From M3007 sp041392625 (lineage in GTDB: Bacteria > Bacteroidota > Bacteroidia > Chitinophagales > Saprospiraceae), in assembly GCA_041392625.1 (NCBI GenBank), contig JAWKLR010000008.1, positions 1 through 64,000 of the forward strand: a DNA stretch of 64,000 nucleotides, read 5' to 3'. Both the position numbers and the translations under genes were made by a program. Of the stretch, positions 50,950-58,740 are shown piece after piece. A model generated the notes under the pieces. The model searched no databases. It was not told the origin of the DNA and was given only the letters and a program-made list of their open reading frames with translations. Position 1 is the first letter of the stretch; each line of letters begins with the position of its first letter.

Positions 50950-53172
50950 ATGCGCAATATTGCTCTTGTGTTGTTTGTGGTTTTGTTGGGATCGAGTTTG
51001 GATGCCCAGATCGTCCGCAGATTAAAGGTCCTGGATCAGGGAACAAATGAACCACTTTCTTTTGCGACAGTACTGAATGAAACCTCCGGTTCTGGAGGTT
51101 TTACAGACTCAATCGGGCTTTTTCATTTTACAGGAAAGTCTGCCCTGGATGCTCAACGCTACAAGGTTTCCTATTTAGGGTATCAGACTCGGCAAGTTAA
51201 AGTTGAAGCCGGAGTTTCGGAAGCCGTTGTGTATTTGACACCACTGGAAAATACACTCAAGGAATTTGTTGTGAGCGGAACCTTGAAAGAGGTACAATTA
51301 GCTGCCAGCCCGGTGCCGGTTGCAATTTATACGGCTCAGTTTTTTAAAAGCAATCCGACCCCAGGGTTGTTTGATGGCCTGGTGCAGGTAAATGGTGTAC
51401 AGCCCCAAATAAATTGCAATGTGTGCAACACAGGAGATATCCATATCAATGGATTAGAAGGCCCATATACCATGGTATTGATTGATGGTATGCCTATAGT
51501 CTCATCGCTTTCCACCGTGTATGGGTTGCAGGGAATTCCAAACTCACTCGTCGAACGGGTGGAAATTGTGAAGGGGCCGGCATCAACCCTGTATGGATCG
51601 GAGGCTGTTGCAGGGCTGATAAATATTATTACAAAAGACCCACGTCGCGCACCCGGTTTTGTTCTTGACATCAATCGAAGCGGCTATGGAGAAACCTCGC
51701 TGGATATCGCTGGAAAACTGCGTACCAAAAACTCATACGGGCTTTTGTCAGCAAACGGGTTTGATTTTAGTAAAAAATGGGATGTAAACGGAGACAATTT
51801 TACCGATGTAACCCTGCAAAGAAGGGGATCTGTTTTTGGAAAATGGGCCTTTGACCTGGCGCAAAACAAACAGATTAACCTGGCCATGCGGTATGTTTCA
51901 GAAAATCGCTATGGCGGAGAAATGCAATGGGACCCCCGTTTCTACGGAACAGACAGCATCTATGGTGAAGCGGTAAAAACAGACCGGGTAGAACTGATCG
52001 GAAATTGGAACCTGCCCATGAAAGAAGACCTGGACTTGAGTTGGTCGTGGAATCGACACATCCAGCGTTCAGCATATGGAACTACCTTGTACAACGGCGA
52101 TCAACAGGTAGGATTTACACAACTGGTATGGAACAAGCCATTTGCCGAACGCCATGACTTGGTGTTGGGTGGCGCGCTTCGGTATACCTGGTTTGATGAC
52201 AATACCGCTGTTACGGATTGTGGCCCCTCTGAAGTTTGGCTTCCTGGTATTTTTGCCCAGGATGAAATTCAATTATCCAAATCACATACCCTGCTGGCTG
52301 GATTGCGGTACGATTGGAACGCCGTGCACGGCAATGTGTGGTCGCCCAGGCTGAACTGGAAATGGACACCTGCTGACCGACATACGCTGCGGTTTTCACT
52401 TGGGAATGGCTACCGTGTCGCTAACATTTTCAGTGAGGACCATGCTGCACTTACGGGCTCAAGAGAGGTGGTACTGGCCGAAAAACTTGCCCCGGAACGT
52501 TCCTGGAATGCCAATGCCAACTACCATTTTCTGTTTTTTCCATCATTCGGAATCTGGAATGTTGACTTCAGTATTTTTTATACACACTTTACAAATCGAA
52601 TCATAGCCGATTACGATGCCGACCCGAACAAGGTGCTGTATGCAAATCTGGATGGAAAGGCAATCTCAAAAGGTGTGGCAGTCAATACGGACCTCCAATT
52701 CACCAACAGCCTGAAAATCCGATTGGGAGTGACCCTGATGGATGTATATGCTGAAGAAGAAGGACAACGGGCCCGGCAGGTACATGCGCCGCCGTTTTCT
52801 GGCAATTGGACGGTATCGTACACCTGGCAAAAAGCGAATGTAGTGTTTGACTATACGGGTTCATTCAATAGTCCGATGCGTCTACCTGTTTTACCAAATG
52901 ACTTTCGGCCTGAATATTCTCCCTGGTATTCGCTGCAAAATATTCTCGGAACCTGGAACAGTGGCGGTCAGACAGAGGTGTATGCCGGAGTGAAAAACCT
53001 GCTCAATTTTTTACCCCAAAATCCTTTGATGCGGCCTTTTGACCCGTTTGATAAACAGGCAAATGATCCGATACAAAATCCGTTTGGTTATACTTTTGAT
53101 ACCACGTATAACTATGCGCCCATGCAGGGGATTCGTTGGATTGTGGGCTTGCGAATCAAACTGGATAAATAA
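50950..53172 (+). CDS. TonB-dependent receptor with Cys-containing plug
   Basis: The 740-residue receptor has a signal peptide (to about SLDAQ), a carboxypeptidase-regulatory-like domain (about 22-100), a plug at about 115-235 and a barrel. The plug has the unusual NCNVCNTGDIHINGLEG segment with two Cys near residues 157-160, then VLIDGMPIVSS and RVEIVKGPASTLYGSEAVAGLINI, which is the classical receptor plug. A Cys pair at the plug apex suggests metal, heme or a disulfide. The substrate is not determined, though its position next to the ZnuD-like unit favours a metal or metal complex. Confidence 0.88.
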   Translation: MRNIALVLFVVLLGSSLDAQIVRRLKVLDQGTNEPLSFATVLNETSGSGGFTDSIGLFHFTGKSALDAQRYKVSYLGYQTRQVKVEAGVSEAVVYLTPLENTLKEFVVSGTLKEVQLAASPVPVAIYTAQFFKSNPTPGLFDGLVQVNGVQPQINCNVCNTGDIHINGLEGPYTMVLIDGMPIVSSLSTVYGLQGIPNSLVERVEIVKGPASTLYGSEAVAGLINIITKDPRRAPGFVLDINRSGYGETSLDIAGKLRTKNSYGLLSANGFDFSKKWDVNGDNFTDVTLQRRGSVFGKWAFDLAQNKQINLAMRYVSENRYGGEMQWDPRFYGTDSIYGEAVKTDRVELIGNWNLPMKEDLDLSWSWNRHIQRSAYGTTLYNGDQQVGFTQLVWNKPFAERHDLVLGGALRYTWFDDNTAVTDCGPSEVWLPGIFAQDEIQLSKSHTLLAGLRYDWNAVHGNVWSPRLNWKWTPADRHTLRFSLGNGYRVANIFSEDHAALTGSREVVLAEKLAPERSWNANANYHFLFFPSFGIWNVDFSIFYTHFTNRIIADYDADPNKVLYANLDGKAISKGVAVNTDLQFTNSLKIRLGVTLMDVYAEEEGQRARQVHAPPFSGNWTVSYTWQKANVVFDYTGSFNSPMRLPVLPNDFRPEYSPWYSLQNILGTWNSGGQTEVYAGVKNLLNFLPQNPLMRPFDPFDKQANDPIQNPFGYTFDTTYNYAPMQGIRWIVGLRIKLDK

Positions 53173-53195
53173 TGGAAAGGGCTGTGTGGGGGAAT

Positions 53196-53226
53196 AAAAA
53201 AATAGCGCGGCTCCTTTGCCGCGCTA
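53196..53226 (-). terminator. Terminator of the small lipoprotein gene
   Basis: TAGCGCGGC (53203-53211) pairs perfectly with GCCGCGCTA (53218-53226). On the minus strand it is followed by seven T (53202-53196), so it primarily serves the minus-strand gene ending at 53298 and may also stop the receptor transcript. Confidence 0.85.
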
Positions 53227-53297
53227 CAAGCTCAATCAAACAACTTTTAGTACAGTTGTATCGGAAGGAGAAACTCCTTATCGCATTATCACGGGTG

Positions 53298-53741
53298 TTA
53301 TTCTACTTTTGTTGCAACTACGTTCAGTACAGACTGCTCCAGTTGCAAGTTGCCATTGATGGTCAGGACATTGTCTTTGATTTCTACACTTCCCACCAGG
53401 TTCTCGATCTCGTCTTCTAAATTTAATTGCATGGTGAAGTCTCCATCATTTGCAACGGTGTAGGTGCCAAAGATTGGGAGGGTCACAGTGGCATTGCTGG
53501 CTTTGTCTATTTGAACCAGACTGATTTTTACATCCAGATCCTGCTGGAATTCAAGGTAGACTTCTACCTTATAATCATCGGTTTCTTCAATGGTGTCATC
53601 GCCATCGGATGAAAACTGGGAGGCTTGCCATTTGCCAAGGATCAATTCATCGAGCGTTGGATCTTCTTTTTTACAAGAAGTGAAGAGCAAGCCGGAAACA
53701 AGAAGGAGGAACAGGGATTTGGAGATTGCTTTCATGTGCAT
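53298..53741 (-). CDS. Lipocalin-like small lipoprotein
   Basis: The 147-residue protein (a second ATG two codons in is equally usable) has a lipobox LLFTSC (Cys about 23). The domain opens LILGKWQASQFSSDG, a typical GxW start of lipocalin-like lipoproteins of Bacteroidota, followed by alternating beta strands and ending with VEIKDNVLTINGNLQ. Ligand unknown. Monocistronic, with a terminator downstream. Confidence 0.75.
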   Translation of the reverse strand: MHMKAISKSLFLLLVSGLLFTSCKKEDPTLDELILGKWQASQFSSDGDDTIEETDDYKVEVYLEFQQDLDVKISLVQIDKASNATVTLPIFGTYTVANDGDFTMQLNLEDEIENLVGSVEIKDNVLTINGNLQLEQSVLNVVATKVE

Positions 53742-53915
53742 ACGATTTGAATGTTAGTTTACTTAATTTTTGTTGTTGTTGATGCAAGGATACGGTGAAA
53801 GCGATTGGGGCACAAGCACTTTAATTTCTCCTTAATACGGCATTAAGGGATTTTAAGAATTGGAAGGGAAAATCCGGGAAAATTAACAGAACCTTTACGA
53901 GTCGGAGAGCCTGGC

Positions 53916-54854
53916 TTAGTTCATTACATCCACATCTTTGATGACAGCCATCATTAGGCTGATGTCTTCAAAGAATTCGCGGATGACCTCAAACCGCACA
54001 TTGGGTTGAAATAGGGCAGGTTCCAGAAGGTTTTTGTCTTGCGAGAGGGCAAGGTAGATTTTGTCGCCAATGATTGAGAAGTAGATATCCTTTTGGCGGT
54101 TGTGTTGTTGAAACTGCAAACGGAATTGAAGAATTACCTTTTGCATGTCGATGGATAGTACATCCTTAACGCGGGCATCTGGCGTTGCGTAGGTATCAAA
54201 GAAGGCTTCAAACTCGGGAAGGAGCATGCTTTGCTGTCTTCGTCCACCTTTTTGATGAAAGGCGCGTTCACTTCGGCTCAGGTATTTGCGGTAATTATCT
54301 GGAAGGACGAGGATTCCACCGCGCATATCCGCACGCTTGTAGTCGCCAATCAGGAAAATACCGTTGAATACATAATCCAGTCGATTTCTGGAAGGAGAGA
54401 ACTCCCGTACACGCAGTTCGCACAATTCGAAGGGGGTCTCGCGTACTTGTCCTTTAATCAGGTCTTCGCTGTGGTAGTCATCTGCAACGGTGAAGATGGC
54501 ACTTTCAAGCAACCGTTCTTTGGGAATCCCGCCGTTTGGATCGTAGGTGAATTGTCCGAAGTTGATATCGTTGTCGATAAAATCCAGAATCAGCCCAACA
54601 ACCCGTGGTTTAAATTCCTGGAAAAAGACCCGGATACGAAATCCAAGGTATGCCAGCCAAATTCCCACCGGAATGGCTAGTACAAGGGTTACTATAAAAA
54701 TCCGGATATAGATTTGCAGGGCGATGATTCCGAGAACCAGAAATACGGAAACGGCCAGAAGACGGATCAGTCGTTTTCTTCGGAGTTCCAAGTGGAGCAA
54801 CTCCGGGTAAATGCTTTGGTTGTAAAAAAGTCGGAAATCGGTAAATGCCTGCAT
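53916..54854 (-). CDS. DUF3137 membrane protein
   Basis: The 312-residue protein has two adjacent membrane spans (about residues 31-47 and 52-72) and a long cytoplasmic region with FDTYATPDARVKDVLS, FSIIGDKIYLAL and a strand-rich middle (FELCELRVREF, FNGIFLIGDYKRADMRGGILVLPDN), the pattern of the DUF3137 (Galanin-like) family. Function is unknown. It lies 7 bp after the ribbon-helix-helix gene, so it is co-transcribed with the parA unit, which makes it a possible membrane element of that system. Confidence 0.82.
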   Translation of the reverse strand: MQAFTDFRLFYNQSIYPELLHLELRRKRLIRLLAVSVFLVLGIIALQIYIRIFIVTLVLAIPVGIWLAYLGFRIRVFFQEFKPRVVGLILDFIDNDINFGQFTYDPNGGIPKERLLESAIFTVADDYHSEDLIKGQVRETPFELCELRVREFSPSRNRLDYVFNGIFLIGDYKRADMRGGILVLPDNYRKYLSRSERAFHQKGGRRQQSMLLPEFEAFFDTYATPDARVKDVLSIDMQKVILQFRLQFQQHNRQKDIYFSIIGDKIYLALSQDKNLLEPALFQPNVRFEVIREFFEDISLMMAVIKDVDVMN

Positions 54855-54861
54855 TGAGCGA

Positions 54862-55332
54862 TCAGATGTCCAGGCCTTTCTCCTGGATGTATTCGCTTAT
54901 GTATTCGTCTATCAGTGCCACCATGATGTCCTTCAAGTAGCTGTTTTCCAGTTTTGCAATGGTTTTTAGCTTCTCTAGTTTGCCCTTATCAACAGCAACA
55001 GTAAGGCGTTTTTTGCCACTGTTTTCATCTCTGGTCAGTTCACTTACATCAATGGTTTGCCGAATGAGCGAGTCCAATCCGCTGGAGGGCCGGGGGAGCG
55101 CTCTTTGCGATTTGCTTTTTCCGGAAAAAGAGGTTGACGGTTCATTATCCAGTTTACTCAGGCTTTCATCCAGCGCATCGTTCAGAATGGAATCGAGGTT
55201 GGAGGAGAAGCTTTTGGAGCTGGCGCGTTGGCTCCCTGCGGATCGGCTTTCCACAGTGATGGATTCTGTTTCAAAGTCATTCATGTCTTTGAACAGTTCA
55301 TCCAGCCCTTCTGAGAAACGTTTTTTACTCAT
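54862..55332 (-). CDS. Probable ribbon-helix-helix partner of ParA
   Basis: The 156-residue protein has a low-complexity, Ser- and acid-rich N-terminal half (residues 1-100) and a C-terminal segment, KRLTVAVDKGKLEKLKTIA followed by LENSYLKDIMVALIDEYI, that fits a ribbon-helix-helix DNA-binding fold: a short strand, then two helices. It sits 15 bp after parA. In many plasmids a small RHH protein (ParG/CopG-like) replaces ParB as the DNA-binding partner of ParA. That role is inferred from fold and context, not from a recognised family. Confidence 0.65.
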   Translation of the reverse strand: MSKKRFSEGLDELFKDMNDFETESITVESRSAGSQRASSKSFSSNLDSILNDALDESLSKLDNEPSTSFSGKSKSQRALPRPSSGLDSLIRQTIDVSELTRDENSGKKRLTVAVDKGKLEKLKTIAKLENSYLKDIMVALIDEYISEYIQEKGLDI

Positions 55333-55347
55333 GCTTACTTAGGTTTT

Positions 55348-56136
55348 TCAGGCTTGTTGCGATTCAACAGAATTTTTGCTCAGGCTGGCATCTATTCGTT
55401 CAATAATTTCATCGCTCAGATCCAGGTAATCCTGGGCGCCGGGAGATTTCGGGTTGTAGTCAAATATATCTTTTCGTTGCGCAGGCGCTTCTGCGAGTGC
55501 AACGTTTTCGCGGATGTATGTTTTAAATACCTGATCTCCGAAGTACTTGTGTATGATGTCCACAACATCCCGGTTAAGGACGCGCCGGCTGTCGTACATG
55601 GTTGCAACTACGCCGCCAATTTCAAGTTGTTTATTCAGGCGGAACCGCACTTTGTCAATCACCTGCTTGATTTTAGCCAGGCCCTGAACCGCTAAAAATT
55701 CTGTTTGAAGCGGAATGATGATAAAGCGGCTGCTTGTCAGCGCATTGAGCGTTAGCAGGCCAAGTGAAGGAGGGCAGTCAATGATGATGTAATCGTAATC
55801 ATCAATTACATGGGAGAGCAATTCTCTCAGAATAAACTCCCGACCTGCTTCATTGATCAGTTCCATTTCTGCTCCTGACAAATCCAGGGAGGAGGTAATC
55901 ACATCCAGATTTGGTTTGTGATTTACCGGAACGAGTTCGCTTTCACCGCGCAGGGCTTCATAGATGGTTACCCGCTGACGGGGGATACCGAGCGAAATGG
56001 TGAGGTTGGCTTGTGGGTCCAGGTCAATCAACAGGACCTTTTTGCCCCGTTCTACAAGACCGGCACCTATATTAATTGCAGAGGTTGTTTTACCAACACC
56101 TCCTTTGTGGTTGAGTAAGGATATAATTGTACCCAT
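55348..56136 (-). CDS. parA: ParA/Soj-family ATPase
   Basis: The 262-residue deviant-Walker ATPase has KGGVGKTTSA (residues 11-20), DLDPQANLT (about 38-46) and DCPPSLGLLTLNAL (about 119-132). It has no N-terminal HTH, as in chromosomal Soj-type and type Ib plasmid ParA proteins. It positions DNA or protein cargo over the nucleoid using ATP. The unit is parA, RHH protein, DUF3137; no ParB gene is adjacent. A good promoter lies 48-78 bp upstream. Confidence 0.9.
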   Translation of the reverse strand: MGTIISLLNHKGGVGKTTSAINIGAGLVERGKKVLLIDLDPQANLTISLGIPRQRVTIYEALRGESELVPVNHKPNLDVITSSLDLSGAEMELINEAGREFILRELLSHVIDDYDYIIIDCPPSLGLLTLNALTSSRFIIIPLQTEFLAVQGLAKIKQVIDKVRFRLNKQLEIGGVVATMYDSRRVLNRDVVDIIHKYFGDQVFKTYIRENVALAEAPAQRKDIFDYNPKSPGAQDYLDLSDEIIERIDASLSKNSVESQQA

Positions 56137-56183
56137 ATAGTAAAAGGCTTTGGGTTTCAGGCTTTTATTAGCAAATAACAGAA

Positions 56184-56214
56184 CAAATGTACATGTTTTT
56201 TATAAAGGATGCAA
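56184..56214 (-). promoter_or_regulatory. Bacteroidota-type promoter of parA
   Basis: On the minus strand, TTG (56214-56212) and TACATTTG (56191-56184) are 20 bp apart. The predicted start lies near 56177, giving a leader of about 40 nt. It is part of the 348-bp divergent spacer 56137-56484, which otherwise contains only the repressor promoter. Confidence 0.75.
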
Positions 56215-56416
56215 AACACAGAAATGGACCCCGACTACTTCCTGGCTGGAATTCGATAAAAAAGCCATTGGTTTTCATGCGTTTGTTTTCCTGATCTTTG
56301 ATCTTGTTTTTAAAACATATTATTAGCTGGTTTTTGTTAATAGGCTGGAAGTCAATGTTTAATACTGTATTTTTTAGTGTGTTCTTAATTTTTTCTAAAA
56401 AATACTTTGACATTTT

Positions 56417-56447
56417 TTGTTTTTAAAAACCTTTTGTTTTAAATTTG
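56417..56447 (+). promoter_or_regulatory. Bacteroidota-type promoter of the S24 repressor gene
   Basis: TTG (56417-56419) and TAAATTTG (56440-56447) are 20 bp apart, 37 bp upstream of the ATG at 56485. The surrounding sequence is very AT-rich, so the -33 box has alternatives. Confidence 0.65.
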
Positions 56448-56484
56448 CCTTGTCATTAAAAATAACAAACAAAACTTCACTGCC

Positions 56485-57219
56485 ATGATTAAGGATGATA
56501 GGATACAATTAAATGAGCGTTTTGTCCATGCATTTCAATTGTTAGAGGAACGTGGTGCCATTATTAAAAATGACCGTGGAGGAAAAGGCGTGGGGGATGT
56601 TGCAGAAAAAGTGCTAGGTAATAAGGCGTATGGCCATATTATCCGGGCGTTTCTGAACGACTCCAGTAAGCGTGTTATTGATTATGGACAGGCGCAGTCA
56701 TTCTGTCGTGCCTTCAATATCAATGAAGCATGGATGCTGCATGGTATTGGCAACCCGTTTGGCTTTGAAGCCCCGGGTGATGCATTCAATCCGGATAAAA
56801 TGTTTGGGATGGGTGAAGGCAATATCATGTTCACCACAATCCGTGCTTTTGCCGGTAGTACCTTAGGTGCTGAAAGCAGTGAAGACAATACCTATTTCTC
56901 TATTCCCGGAGTAAGTGGTACCGGACTGGTTGCCTTTCAAATTGAAGGTAACTCCATGGACCCGGTGATTAAGCACAATGACATCGTTATCTGTCGCTCT
57001 GTAGAGAATCTAAATGACATCAAGGAAAATGAGATTTATGCCGTGCGTAGTAGTGGAAGTGTTTGGGTAAAATACGTACAGAAAATATACAACAACCGTG
57101 GACGTGTTGTTCGCTTGAAAATGATTTCGGCCAACTACTTTGATCACGATCCATTTGAAGAAGAAGTAAACGAAACGACCCGCCTGTACAAGGTAATTCG
57201 TAAGATTAGCAACATATAA
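56485..57219 (+). CDS. LexA/CI-like repressor with S24 peptidase domain
   Basis: The 244-residue protein has an N-terminal DNA-binding-like helical region (about 1-90, including YGQAQSFCRAFNINEAWMLHGIGNPF, a phage-repressor-type HTH ending). A C-terminal S24 domain follows, with catalytic Ser157 in EGNSMDPVIKHNDIVI and Lys196 in GSVWVKYV. An Ala123-Gly124 pair in AFAGS could be the self-cleavage site. Such proteins repress stress or prophage functions until RecA-stimulated autocleavage. It is divergent from parA, which it may control. No prophage genes are visible. Confidence 0.85.
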   Translation: MIKDDRIQLNERFVHAFQLLEERGAIIKNDRGGKGVGDVAEKVLGNKAYGHIIRAFLNDSSKRVIDYGQAQSFCRAFNINEAWMLHGIGNPFGFEAPGDAFNPDKMFGMGEGNIMFTTIRAFAGSTLGAESSEDNTYFSIPGVSGTGLVAFQIEGNSMDPVIKHNDIVICRSVENLNDIKENEIYAVRSSGSVWVKYVQKIYNNRGRVVRLKMISANYFDHDPFEEEVNETTRLYKVIRKISNI

Positions 57220-57275
57220 CAGGTGCACCACATCAGGTTCGCACCACGAAGACATCCTGCTGTTTATTGTTTTCG

Positions 57276-57312
57276 GAGCCTCCCGGCAGTACTTGTCGGC
57301 GAGGCTTTTTTG
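57276..57312 (+). terminator. Terminator after the S24 repressor gene
   Basis: AGCCTC (57277-57282) and GAGGCT (57301-57306) close a stem with partly paired inner arms (CCGGCA and TGTCGG), followed by TTTTTT. It lies between convergent genes. Confidence 0.75.
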
Positions 57313-57322
57313 TTGCTCCTTA

Positions 57323-58006
57323 TCAAGGCATAAACGGCAAAACTCGTTTCCACCATGCAGTTTGTGGAAGGTCTGCCTGTAATTGAATGGGTTCCTTTCT
57401 TACAGGATGTTCAAACTCCAGCCGAAAACTATGCAGAGCAATTGAAGCGTCGGGCAGTGGTTCCGTCGCCCCGTATTTCAGATCCCCCAGGATACTGCAT
57501 TTCATAGCGGCCAACTGAACCCGAATCTGGTGTGGCCGTCCGGTTTTGGGATCCACCAATAACAGGGCTGTTCGCCCTTCAACTCCCAATGTTTGATATT
57601 CAGTGATTGATTCTTTGCTGTCCTTCAATTGCGTTTTATGAGCGGATACTATATTTTTCGCATGGTCTTTACGCAAAAAGTGACGAAGTGTTCCAACGGG
57701 GTCTTCCGGAATTGAAGTGCAAATAGCCAGGTAGGATTTGGCCATTTTCCGATCTCTGAAAAGGGTTGTCAGGCGACCGAGCGCTTTGTCGGTACGCGCA
57801 AAAAGTACCAAGCCACTGACAGGTCGGTCAATCCGGTGTACCGGATGCAAAAACACCGCTCCGGGTTTATTGTATTTTTCTTTTATGTAGGACTTGCCCC
57901 AGTCGGTAAGAGTCGGGTCACCACTTTTATCACCCTGGACCAACATGCCTGCTGGTTTATTCAGTGCGAGCAGGTGGTTATCTTCATATACAACGGTTAC
58001 ATGCAT
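57323..58006 (-). CDS. RluA-family RNA pseudouridine synthase (TruC-like)
   Basis: The 227-residue protein has VVYEDNHLLALNKPAGMLVQ at the start, the catalytic Asp motif HPVHRIDRPVSGLVLFAR (about residues 55-72) and the closing PKTGRPHQIRVQLA. There is no N-terminal S4 domain, so it belongs to the short RluA/TruC group that isomerises uridines in tRNA or rRNA; the target site is unknown. A TACATTTG-like box (minus strand, 58018-58011) only 4 bp before the ATG hints at a leaderless transcript. Confidence 0.9.
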   Translation of the reverse strand: MHVTVVYEDNHLLALNKPAGMLVQGDKSGDPTLTDWGKSYIKEKYNKPGAVFLHPVHRIDRPVSGLVLFARTDKALGRLTTLFRDRKMAKSYLAICTSIPEDPVGTLRHFLRKDHAKNIVSAHKTQLKDSKESITEYQTLGVEGRTALLLVDPKTGRPHQIRVQLAAMKCSILGDLKYGATEPLPDASIALHSFRLEFEHPVRKEPIQLQADLPQTAWWKRVLPFMP

Positions 58007-58053
58007 GAGGCAAATGTATGGGTTTCAAAATCCTAGTTGGTAAGTCCTATCCA

Positions 58054-58740
58054 TTATTTTGAAGTAGAGGGTAAGTAATCACTTGGGTTCTTTCCAAAAC
58101 GCTCGGTGAATTTCCTGGAAAAGTAAGATGCGCTTTCAATTCCAACTTCAAATTGAACTTCCGCAACGGTAAAAAAACTGCGTTTTTCCAAAAGTTGCCG
58201 TGCCTTTTGCAAGCGAATTTCAAGAATGAATTCAACGGGGGAGAGCCCGGTCATGTTTTTAATAATTCTCCTAAGCTGTCGTTCGCTATACCCGATTTCG
58301 GTGGCAAGATCACTTATTTTATAGGTGGATTGATCCAGGTTTTGCAAAACATTCCGCTCAGCCTCTTTAATCAATTCCCGGTCTGCTGATTCTGTTTCAG
58401 GACTAATAACCACAGAAAGGTCAGCCTGCTCAGCCCAAAATTGTTCCCGCTCAAATTTATTTTGTAGCAGGTTTTGGATGCGTGCCTTGAGTTCAGGGAG
58501 ACTGAATGGCTTGGTTATGTAGTCATCCACTCCCAGCCGCAGTCCATGCAATCGATCATCATCCAATGCCCGCGCAGTTAACAGAATAAAAGGCATGTGC
58601 CGAAGCCGTGGAATTTGATTGATTTTTTCTCTCAATGAAAACCCGTCCATACCAGGCATCATGACATCTGAACTTGTCAGGTCAAAATACTCAGTTTGCA
58701 ATTTTTTCAATGCTTCGCCCCATCGGATGCTACCGTACAA
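58054..58740 (-). CDS. Receiver and AraC-type output part of a hybrid two-component protein (frameshifted gene)
   Basis: In register from about 58715, this frame holds the rest of a receiver domain (EALKKLQTEYFDLTSSDVMMPGMDG with the phosphoacceptor Asp, FILLTARALDDDRLHGLRLGVDDYITKPF). A C-terminal AraC-type HTH follows (YKISDLATEIGYSERQLRRIIKNMTGLSPVEF, ASYFSRKFTERFGKNPSDY). The first residues are out of register, and the start at 58740 is not a natural one. It continues the sensor at 58707-60926 after one missing base near 58713-58722. Confidence 0.85.
   Translation of the reverse strand: MYGSIRWGEALKKLQTEYFDLTSSDVMMPGMDGFSLREKINQIPRLRHMPFILLTARALDDDRLHGLRLGVDDYITKPFSLPELKARIQNLLQNKFEREQFWAEQADLSVVISPETESADRELIKEAERNVLQNLDQSTYKISDLATEIGYSERQLRRIIKNMTGLSPVEFILEIRLQKARQLLEKRSFFTVAEVQFEVGIESASYFSRKFTERFGKNPSDYLPSTSK

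Larger units (their letters stand above)
56137..56484. other. Divergent control region between parA and the S24 repressor
   Basis: 348 bp, strongly AT-rich, bearing two outward consensus promoters (56184-56214 minus, 56417-56447 plus) about 200 bp apart. No coding frame is convincing. It is the natural place for repressor operators or a partition site, but no clear iterated motif is visible. Confidence 0.55.

Noticed and set aside
56168..56413. 81-codon minus-strand open frame upstream of parA
   Set aside because: It covers the parA promoter and its translation is AT-driven Lys/Asn/Ile/Phe-rich low complexity.
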